NCBI RefSeq assembly: GCF_003236175.1
Contig: NZ_QKTW01000015.1
Location: 62,001 to 126,000, forward strand
Direction of reading: 5' to 3'
DNA length: 64,000 bases
Source: Taibaiella soli
Lineage (GTDB): Bacteria; Bacteroidota; Bacteroidia; Chitinophagales; Chitinophagaceae
In this document: piece after piece, positions 57,996 to 64,000 of the stretch
Numbering within the stretch: position 1 is the first letter of the stretch
Layout: each line of letters opens with the position of its first letter
Translations under genes and position numbers: made by a program
Notes under the pieces: generated by a model
Database searches by the model: none
What the model was told of the DNA's origin: nothing
The model's input: only the letters and a program-made list of their open reading frames with translations

Positions 57996-59399
57996 TCAGT
58001 TTACTTTTTTCAGATCCGGATTCACAATCGGCATTCCTTTCACAGCTTTGATTTTACCGAAACCGCCCAAGACGTTGCGCAGGTTATGGAATCCTTGTCT
58101 TTTCAGCAAAGAAGCTGCAATTACCGAACGATAACCGCCTGCACAGTGGATATAAAGATTCGCGTCACCGTCTATCATTGCAATATTTGTTACATCAGCC
58201 AACGTGTCTAAAGGTACATTTACCGCGCCCTGTACGTGTCCGGCATTAAATTCACCTGGTTTACGCACATCGATTACCTCCAGTTTATTGTCATGCGGAA
58301 TATCCATAGCCAACTCTTCCGGTTCGATATCAATGATCATGTCGATTCTTTCATCAGCAGCAACCCATGCAGCATAACCGCCTTCCAGGTAACCGATCAC
58401 TTTATCAAGGCCTACACGCGCCAAACGGATTACGCTTTCTTTTTCTTTACCCGCTTCTGTAACCAGAATGATTGGCTGATCGAAAGGCAACAGGCTACCA
58501 GCCCATTCCGCGAAGCGACCATCCAAACCAATACTGATCGATTCTGGAACAAAACCTTCTGTGAATACAGTAGAAGGGCGTGTATCAAGAATCAATGCTC
58601 CGTTCGCTGCAGCCTTTTTAAATTCTTCTGGCGTCAGCGCTTCCAGCGCGCTCATTACATCATCCAAAGTTTCGTATCCTTCTTTATTAATGCGCGCATT
58701 TAACGGGAAATATGCAGGTGGTGCAGAAAGTCCTTCGGTAACCGCTTTGACGAATTCTTCTTTAGTTTGTTCCTGTAACGCGTAATTCGATTGCTTCTGC
58801 TGACCGATCGTACTAAACGTTTCCGAACCAAGATTTTTACCGCATGCAGAGCCAGGACCATGTGCCGGATATACAATTACGTTATCAGGTAATGTTTTGA
58901 TCTTATTTTGCAACGATTCATACATCATACCGGCAAGATCTTCCTTAGAAAGATCTCCGCTAAAAAGATCCGGACGGCCAACATCGCCTACGAAAAGTGT
59001 ATCGCCGGTAAAAATGCTATAAGGTGCGCCGGTTTCATCTTCCAATAAATAGCAGGTGCTTTCCACTGTATGGCCCGGTGTATGTATTGCTTTTATTTTG
59101 GCTTTGCCCAATGGAAATTCCTCGCCATCGGTAGCCAGACGGATATTAAATTTTGCATTCGTCTGCGGACCATAAATAATAGGCGCGCCGGTTTTTCTTG
59201 CCAGTTCCAGGTGACCGCTCACAAAGTCGGCGTGAAAATGGGTTTCGAAAATGTATTTGATTTTTACGCCTTTTTCCTCAGCCATTTTAAGATAAACGTC
59301 CACATCACGGAGCGGATCAATTACTGCCGCTTCGCCTTCACTGGCGATAAAGTAAGCCGCCTCACTGAGGCAATTAGTATATAACTGTTCAACAATCAT
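57996..59399 (-). CDS. MBL-fold hydrolase fused to two rhodanese domains (persulfide dioxygenase-like)
   Basis: 467 residues. N-terminal metallo-β-lactamase fold, about 1-245, with THFHADFVSGH (His54, His56, Asp58, His63), HTPGHTVES, FTGDTLFVGDVGRPD and YPAHGPGS, the ETHE1-like mononuclear-iron persulfide dioxygenase pattern. Rhodanese 1, about 255-350, has no Cys at its active-site loop (LVTEAGKEKES), so it is probably non-catalytic. Rhodanese 2, about 365-460, has the active Cys in YIHCAGGYRS. Likely oxidises glutathione- or other thiol persulfides to sulfite and moves sulfane sulfur. Single gene with its own terminator. Confidence 0.92.
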   Translation of the reverse strand: MIVEQLYTNCLSEAAYFIASEGEAAVIDPLRDVDVYLKMAEEKGVKIKYIFETHFHADFVSGHLELARKTGAPIIYGPQTNAKFNIRLATDGEEFPLGKAKIKAIHTPGHTVESTCYLLEDETGAPYSIFTGDTLFVGDVGRPDLFSGDLSKEDLAGMMYESLQNKIKTLPDNVIVYPAHGPGSACGKNLGSETFSTIGQQKQSNYALQEQTKEEFVKAVTEGLSAPPAYFPLNARINKEGYETLDDVMSALEALTPEEFKKAAANGALILDTRPSTVFTEGFVPESISIGLDGRFAEWAGSLLPFDQPIILVTEAGKEKESVIRLARVGLDKVIGYLEGGYAAWVAADERIDMIIDIEPEELAMDIPHDNKLEVIDVRKPGEFNAGHVQGAVNVPLDTLADVTNIAMIDGDANLYIHCAGGYRSVIAASLLKRQGFHNLRNVLGGFGKIKAVKGMPIVNPDLKKVN

Positions 59400-59489
59400 C
59401 CTGAATTGAGTTTTGTTACAATGAATTTTCTAAAATTAATAAGTCTGGCGATATGCGGTTTATGATTTATAACAATACAGAGTTTGATA

Positions 59490-60179
59490 TTAATCATCTC
59501 TTCTGTTCATAAATATCAGTATGTAGTACAAAAGCGTTGCTAATGAACTAATTGCTGCTACCACATAGGTTCTGGCCGCCCATTTCAATGCATCTTTAGC
59601 TTTGTCATGTTCCGAATTGGTAGTCAGATGCGAAGTTTCCATCCATCTGAGTGCGCGGGCACTTGCATCATATTCTACCGGCAATGTAATCAGTGAGAAC
59701 AATGTAGAAATAGAAAACAAAACAATGCCTGCGAGCAAAATATACTGATTGCCGCGACCAAACAGAAATCCAAGTCCTGCAAGAATCACCCATTGCGACA
59801 ACTGACTGCTGACTTGCACCATTGGCACCAAACGGCTGCGCAACATCAACATACTGTAGGCTGTGGCGTGCTGTACGGCGTGACCGCATTCATGCGCCGC
59901 AACTGCGGCAGATGATATACTTCTGCCTTCATAAACGTCCGGGCTCAGATTCACGGTTTTGTCCATCGGATTATAGTGGTCACTGAGAAAACCTTCTGCA
60001 GATGTCACCTGCACATCGTAGATGCCATTGTCACGAAGCATTTTCTCTGCTACTTCTTTGCCACTTAATCCAGCTGCCAGCGGAATCTCGCCATATTCCC
60101 TGAATTTGCTTTTGAGGCGGCTGCTTACGGCCATACCTACCAAAAACATAATTCCCGCTATGAGATAATATCCGATCAT
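59490..60179 (-). CDS. Membrane zinc metallopeptidase, YugP family
   Basis: 229 residues. N-terminal membrane helix (GYYLIAGIMFLVGMAVSS), the zinc motif HECGH at 96-100 in VAAHECGHAVQHATAYSMLMLRSRLVP, two central hydrophobic spans (WVILAGLGFLFG, YILLAGIVLFSISTLFSLITLPVEYDAS with a further Glu) and a C-terminal span. Matches the neutral zinc metallopeptidase 2 family. Substrate unknown; active site is expected near the membrane. A -7 box lies 63 bases upstream. Confidence 0.93.
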   Translation of the reverse strand: MIGYYLIAGIMFLVGMAVSSRLKSKFREYGEIPLAAGLSGKEVAEKMLRDNGIYDVQVTSAEGFLSDHYNPMDKTVNLSPDVYEGRSISSAAVAAHECGHAVQHATAYSMLMLRSRLVPMVQVSSQLSQWVILAGLGFLFGRGNQYILLAGIVLFSISTLFSLITLPVEYDASARALRWMETSHLTTNSEHDKAKDALKWAARTYVVAAISSLATLLYYILIFMNRRDD

Positions 60180-60242
60180 TTTAATGAATTGTCTTACAGT
60201 ATATTCATCAATTTACCTGCCATACCTTTTTGACAGATACTG

Positions 60243-60250
60243 CAAAGTTA
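60243..60250 (-). promoter_or_regulatory. -7 box for the zinc metallopeptidase
   Basis: Minus-strand TAACTTTG fits TAnnTTTG, 63 bases from the ATG. Confidence 0.5.
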
Positions 60251-60335
60251 ATTCATAACATAAACATACTGTTTGTCAATCCATTAAGCCAGAATAAAAG
60301 AACCCGCAAAAACTGCCAATTTGTCCACGCACGCT

Positions 60336-60557
60336 CTAAAGCTGAATATTAATATCACCGAAGACGCGAAAATGAGAGATTTCCAATATCCGGGCAATAC
60401 GCATAATCTGGTTCAGGTCGCAGGTTTTTCGCTCACCGGCTTCAATGCGGCGATAACTCCGGATATCGATTTTTAATTTGGCCGCCATTTCTTTTTGGGA
60501 GATGCGTTTACTTTTTCTCGTTTCTCTGATTTGTTTTCCGATATGTTTATAACCCAT
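60336..60557 (-). CDS. XRE-family helix-turn-helix protein
   Basis: 73 residues from ATG 60557; a further ATG seven codons upstream (60578) is also possible. HTH_3 domain: IGKQIRETRKSKRISQKEMAAKLKIDIRSYRRIEAGERKT, then NQIMRIARILEISHFRVFG. It resembles the small stand-alone Cro/C1-type regulators; no sensor domain. Target unknown. Lies between the metallopeptidase and the receptor genes on the same strand, but terminator 60602-60643 separates it from the receptor. Confidence 0.9.
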   Translation of the reverse strand: MGYKHIGKQIRETRKSKRISQKEMAAKLKIDIRSYRRIEAGERKTCDLNQIMRIARILEISHFRVFGDINIQL

Positions 60558-60601
60558 ACCTGTCAAAGCGCAAATCATGTGCCAAAAAGTGAATAAAATA
60601 T

Positions 60602-60643
60602 AAAAGCGGCGAAGATTGTCTTATTTCAATCTTCGCCGCTTTC
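60602..60643 (-). terminator. Terminator of the TonB-dependent receptor gene
   Basis: Sixteen-base perfect stem AAAGCGGCGAAGATTG/CAATCTTCGCCGCTTT, 8-base loop, 15 bases past the stop. Confidence 0.9.
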
Positions 60644-60657
60644 TCCTAATAAAGGAT

Positions 60658-62850
60658 TTACCATTTTATATTCAGCCCCAGAAGCCAGTTAGTACCGGCC
60701 TGCGGAAAATAATAATTCTGCGTTGTGAGACTGCCGCCAGAGATATAGCTATAAGTATAGCCATTGCTTTCATACTTTTTATTGAAAATATTATTGATAG
60801 CAAGTGTCAGACTCAATTCTTTAAACGGACGAAGTTTAATGCCATAATGCAAACGAACATCACAAGTAGTATACGGATCAATACTGCGGGCTGCGTTGCT
60901 TGTATTGTCGAGATACTGACGACTCACATATTTGCCCATAATATCGATACCGAAATCTGTTTTATGAAATGGCGTAAAACCTGCACCTGCAGCGGCAATC
61001 GTAGCCGGTGAAAATGCGATATCTGTGGTACCGTGATTCACGACAGTTTGCGTGCCGTCGTCATAATTATCTATATACTCTGTAAAATCTTTGATCTTGT
61101 TTTCGGAGAAGGTTGCATTACCATGAAGCTTCAGCCAACTTAAAGGCAACCACGCACCCTGCAATTCTACACCGGAACGATAGCTTTCAGGAACATTGGT
61201 TCGGGTATAAGCGCCTACATCATTAATTTTTCCTGTAAGGATGAGTTGATCTTTGTACTTCATATAATAAAGGTTGGCGGAAGCAGTCCATTTACCCTGA
61301 TTGATTTCATAACCGCCTTCCAGATCATACAGATGTTCTGGCTTAGGCAAGCTAGCGGCGGCAGCTTCAAAATCGTTTTGATTTGGTTCTTTATTGGCAA
61401 CCGCGTAAGAGAGATACAATTTCTGGCGTTGTGTGGTTGTTTGGCGCAGCAAATAAGTGAATCCAACTTTCGGGTTGAAGAAATTATAATTGACCGCCGG
61501 TTTCAAATCCGGATTGGTCCGAAAACCATTGATGAAATAAGCCACGTTGCGGTATTGCAATTCACCATATGCAATCAGTTTTTCGCTGAAAGTATGCTGG
61601 GCTTTGAGATAGAAGTTAAGATCGTTCTTTTGTGCATCGTGCGTATACCATTGGTAGTTGTCCGGCACGTTGAATTGTGCCCAGGTAATATTGCCATAAT
61701 TCTTTCCTTCATATTGTGACCAAACGCCACCAAAAGTGATCTGCGTGTTTTTCTTTTCATACATCAGCGAGAACAAGCCACCGTAATAGTAATTATCCAA
61801 CCATAGCTGACGAATCATGTCGGTAGCATGTACGGTATCATTTGGTGCTGGTATATAATCGGGCAAACCATAATCAGCATAAGCCTGATCCGTTTTATAT
61901 TCTTCATAATAACCACGACCGCGCGTCAGGAATAAACCCGCGTGCAGTGTGAGCGCTGAATTAAACTTATGATCTCCGAAAAATTGATAATAGTCCTGCT
62001 GGTAATTATCTGTTTGATTGTTATAGAACGAACCATCCGCCTTTTGTCCGAGCTCGTTGTATGTGCGGTTTGTAGCAAGCGAATCCTGCGGCACACCGTT
62101 CCATGCCTGACCTGTCTTCTCCTTGCCAGTAAGCAACATAAAATGGAACGATGTTTTCTCACTGGCTTTCCAGCCCGCGAGAATCTGCAAAGACTTCAGA
62201 TCACTGGCAGAACGGTCGATATATCCGTCGGAACTTATTTTAGACAATCGCACATCAAACTGCAGACCGTTAGATAACAATCCCGTTCCGGCACTTACTG
62301 TATATTTCTGCGTATTAAAAGAGCCATAACTAAAATGGCCTTCCGCACCTGCTTCTTCACGCTGTCCCATAGTGCTTAAACTCATGGTGGCACCAAACGC
62401 ACCGGGACCATTTGTAGAAGAACCTACACCGCGCTGGATTTGTATAGAACTTGTAGACGAAGCCACATCAGGGAGATCTACGAAGAATGCACCCTGAGAT
62501 TCTGCATCATTCACTGGCACACCATTTAGCGTTACGTTGATCCGGGTATTATCCGTACCACGAATTCTCAAAGTAGTATAACCGACACCGGCACCAGCAT
62601 CAGAGGTGGTCACCGCAGACGGCGTATACTGTAACAAATATGGCAAATCCTGTCCCAGATTGTTTTTTTGCAATTCCTTGCCCGAGATTTCCGTTTTGGC
62701 GAATGGCGCATCGTTGCCGGCCCGCAAACCACGAACATCCACAGATTGGAGCTGTTGTGTTTTAGATAAAAAACTGGAGTCTGCCTGTTGTGCAAATATG
62801 ACCGGAGCGCACAAAATGCCGACACTTGTTAGCAGTAAAATTTTATACAT
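60658..62850 (-). CDS. TonB-dependent outer-membrane receptor, probably for thiamine or a precursor
   Basis: 730 residues. Signal peptide about 1-20 (ILLLTSVGILCAPVIFAQ). Plug domain about 45-165 with LQSVDVRGLR, LPYLLQYTPSAVTTSDAGAGVGYTTLRIRGTD, RINVTLNGVPVNDAESQGAFFVDLPDVASSTSSIQIQRGVGSSTNGPGAFG. The rest is a 22-strand-type barrel ending LTLAINNIFNKKYESNGY and the terminal NWLLGLNIKW with C-terminal aromatic. There is no carboxypeptidase-like N-terminal extension, so it is not a SusC type. A TPP riboswitch lies 205 bases upstream on the same strand, which supports thiamine-related uptake. Repression by TPP is predicted. Confidence 0.95.
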   Translation of the reverse strand: MYKILLLTSVGILCAPVIFAQQADSSFLSKTQQLQSVDVRGLRAGNDAPFAKTEISGKELQKNNLGQDLPYLLQYTPSAVTTSDAGAGVGYTTLRIRGTDNTRINVTLNGVPVNDAESQGAFFVDLPDVASSTSSIQIQRGVGSSTNGPGAFGATMSLSTMGQREEAGAEGHFSYGSFNTQKYTVSAGTGLLSNGLQFDVRLSKISSDGYIDRSASDLKSLQILAGWKASEKTSFHFMLLTGKEKTGQAWNGVPQDSLATNRTYNELGQKADGSFYNNQTDNYQQDYYQFFGDHKFNSALTLHAGLFLTRGRGYYEEYKTDQAYADYGLPDYIPAPNDTVHATDMIRQLWLDNYYYGGLFSLMYEKKNTQITFGGVWSQYEGKNYGNITWAQFNVPDNYQWYTHDAQKNDLNFYLKAQHTFSEKLIAYGELQYRNVAYFINGFRTNPDLKPAVNYNFFNPKVGFTYLLRQTTTQRQKLYLSYAVANKEPNQNDFEAAAASLPKPEHLYDLEGGYEINQGKWTASANLYYMKYKDQLILTGKINDVGAYTRTNVPESYRSGVELQGAWLPLSWLKLHGNATFSENKIKDFTEYIDNYDDGTQTVVNHGTTDIAFSPATIAAAGAGFTPFHKTDFGIDIMGKYVSRQYLDNTSNAARSIDPYTTCDVRLHYGIKLRPFKELSLTLAINNIFNKKYESNGYTYSYISGGSLTTQNYYFPQAGTNWLLGLNIKW

Positions 62851-62935
62851 GATATTTTATATGAATACCTAAAAATATCAGGCTGCCTATCAAAAGCCAT
62901 TACAGAAAGTGCATCGTCTCTAAAACCATTACCAT

Positions 62936-62965
62936 CGGGGATTTTCAAAAAAAATAATTTCCCCG
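62936..62965 (-). promoter_or_regulatory. Possible expression-platform hairpin of the TPP riboswitch
   Basis: Minus-strand CGGGGA pairs with TCCCCG around an 18-base loop rich in T, between the aptamer and the receptor gene. A role in TPP-dependent termination is conjecture. Confidence 0.35.
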
Positions 62966-63055
62966 TAATGATTTTTTAATATCATGTTTCCCTAAATTGC
63001 AAGGGTTCGTATATATGCGAGTGATGTACTTTTTGAGATTTGAGCTGATTAATTT

Positions 63056-63133
63056 TATTTCCTAACCAGCATTACCTGGTCAAGGTTCAGCGGGTATGAT
63101 CTCAGCCTGTACTTTATTAGGCACCCCGAACAA
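63056..63133 (-). ncRNA. TPP riboswitch (THI element)
   Basis: Read on the minus strand, the segment has the aptamer consensus in order: TCGGGGTGC, GGCTGAGAT, ATACCC, TGAACCTTGACCAGGTAATG and CTGGTTAGG. The CTGAGA and the GGTAATGC-type loops contact the thiamine pyrimidine and pyrophosphate. It lies upstream of the TonB-dependent receptor on the same strand, 28 bases downstream of a well-formed promoter. TPP binding would be expected to lower receptor expression. Confidence 0.93.
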
Positions 63134-63160
63134 TTCTATTTTCCTATCCGAACTGTGACA

Positions 63161-63190
63161 CAAAGATAAGGACATAAGTCCTTACGACAA
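63161..63190 (-). promoter_or_regulatory. Promoter of the riboswitch-receptor transcript
   Basis: Minus-strand TTG (63188-63190), 19-base spacer, TATCTTTG (63161-63168): close to the Bacteroidetes consensus. The transcript would start just before the aptamer. Confidence 0.75.
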
Positions 63191-63206
63191 TTTTGTCTTG
63201 AAATCG

Positions 63207-63237
63207 TTTTGTTAATTTAAAATATTCGTTAATTTCG
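63207..63237 (+). promoter_or_regulatory. Probable promoter of the Omp28-like gene
   Basis: TTTTG (63207-63211), 18-base spacer, TAATTTCG (63230-63237), one base off TAnnTTTG; 35 bases before the ATG. Divergent from the riboswitch promoter. Confidence 0.5.
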
Positions 63238-63272
63238 GCAACCTTTAGTCAATCTAAAAAATAATAGAAACA

Positions 63273-64000
63273 ATGAAAAAAGTTTTATTCTCAATCGCCT
63301 CGCTGGCACTGGCAAGTTCAGTATTTGCACAGTCTCCAAGAATGCAGCTGCTTGAAGAGTTTACAGGCGAGACTTGCGGCCCATGCGCAGCAACAAACCC
63401 TGGCTTGAACGCGCTTCTGAACGCTAACAAAAGCAAAATTATCGCGGTTAAATTCCAAGTGCCTATTCCAACTACACCAAATGCTCAGTCTCTGTACGGC
63501 CAGGCTCAGGCATACATCATGCCGCGTGCGGCTTTTTACAATGTACCTTTCGCACCTTATGCTCGTCGCGACGGTATTGAAATCGCAGCACCAAGTGTAG
63601 GAAGCTACGGCCACCCTGCATATGTGACTCAGGCAATGATTGATCAGCACGCAGTAAGTGATGCGCCGTTCACAATGACAATGACGCACGCCCTGAATCC
63701 AACTCAGGATTCCATCACAGTTACTACTGTAATTAACTGTACAGGTCCTGTAAGTGCAGTAAACAACCAACTCCACCTCCGTCTGGCACTGATTGAAAAA
63801 GAAATCCACCTGGCGCAACAAACTGGTACCAACGGTGAAAAAGATTTCTACAACACCATGCGTAAAATGATGGGGGGTAACGACGGTCCTACTATTCAAC
63901 AAACATGGACTGTAGGTCAAACTCAAACTTATGTAGTAAAAGAAGCTATCCCTTCTTATATCTACAACAAACACGAACTGGCGGTTGTTGGTTACATCCA
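63273..64000 (+). CDS. Omp28-like secreted protein with thioredoxin-type CxxC, 3' end outside window
   Basis: 242 codons visible, still open at the window edge. Signal peptide 1-20 (MKKVLFSIASLALASSVFAQ). The mature N-terminus LLEEFTGETCGPCAATNP with Cys35 and Cys38 is the hallmark of the Omp28-related proteins, a thioredoxin-like fold followed by a β-rich domain. Residues about 140-240 (THALNPTQDSITVTTVINC, LHLRLALIEKEIHL) fit that second domain. Many family members end in a type IX sorting domain; the end is not visible here. Oxidoreductase activity is possible but not shown. Confidence 0.88.
   Translation, partial: MKKVLFSIASLALASSVFAQSPRMQLLEEFTGETCGPCAATNPGLNALLNANKSKIIAVKFQVPIPTTPNAQSLYGQAQAYIMPRAAFYNVPFAPYARRDGIEIAAPSVGSYGHPAYVTQAMIDQHAVSDAPFTMTMTHALNPTQDSITVTTVINCTGPVSAVNNQLHLRLALIEKEIHLAQQTGTNGEKDFYNTMRKMMGGNDGPTIQQTWTVGQTQTYVVKEAIPSYIYNKHELAVVGYI

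Noticed and set aside
1-64000. tRNA, rRNA, insertion sequence, integrase and attachment-site signals
   Set aside because: Looked for cloverleaf-like TTCRANYC segments, transposase-like proteins and terminal repeats by eye; none was convincing.

Overview
The window reads as a chromosomal segment of a gliding-type member of the Bacteroidetes, probably close to the Chitinophagales. The evidence is a full-length SprA behind ruvA, four proteins built for type IX secretion or of types often exported that way, a fused DAHP synthase-chorismate mutase, a DUF4290-murA pair, and many TAnnTTTG (-7) promoter boxes. No rRNA, tRNA, CRISPR array, insertion sequence or phage gene was seen. Strands switch often, and convergent genes are usually separated by near-perfect bidirectional hairpin terminators.

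Layout. 1-4 kb: the 3' part of an RND efflux permease, then two small unknown genes. 4-20.3 kb: two giant minus-strand genes (3323 and 1960 aa) for secreted repeat proteins with Ig-like tandem domains and nearly matching C-terminal sorting domains. 21-29.4 kb: lpxB, a small membrane protein, a phosphosulfolactate synthase homologue, aroE, an HdeD/DUF308 protein, a methyltransferase, aroG-CM, truB, a DUF2795 protein and a LolD-type ATPase. 29.5-31.8 kb: acpP-fabF-rnc. 31.8-34.3 kb: two small membrane proteins (one a DgkA-type kinase) and a tandem pair of outer-membrane barrels. 34.3-38 kb: phenylacetyl-CoA epoxygenase genes paaA-paaB-paaC-paaD, interrupted by a four-helix-bundle gene and a TonB-domain gene. 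38.2-47.3 kb: sprA, ruvA and a PorG-like barrel. 47.4-55.4 kb: crotonase, a B12-binding protein, glnS, a third sorting-domain protein, ridA/tsaB (divergent), an ArsR regulator and a PaaY-like protein. 55.7-64 kb: DUF4290, murA, an MBL-rhodanese protein, a membrane zinc peptidase, an XRE regulator, a TonB-dependent receptor under a TPP riboswitch, and the start of an Omp28-like secreted thioredoxin-fold protein.

How the genes fit together. SprA and the PorG-like barrel belong to the secretion/gliding machinery that would export the three sorting-domain proteins. lpxB, acpP, fabF, the LolD ATPase and murA serve envelope building. paaABCD, paaY and perhaps the crotonase serve aromatic catabolism; the epoxygenase reductase PaaE, the ligase PaaK and the ring-opening enzyme are not in the window. 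The riboswitch makes the 730-aa receptor a likely thiamine or thiamine-precursor uptake gene.

The most unusual signal is not a gene. More than a dozen gene borders carry short degenerate arrays with a strict 8-base or 7-base period (for example GTTGANNN units). They often run into start or stop codons. One pair, in inverted orientation, brackets the four-helix-bundle gene that sits inside the paa operon and supplies the present N-terminus of PaaC. A second clear history is a tandem duplication of the outer-membrane barrel gene that carried along a 30-base fossil of the end of paaD.
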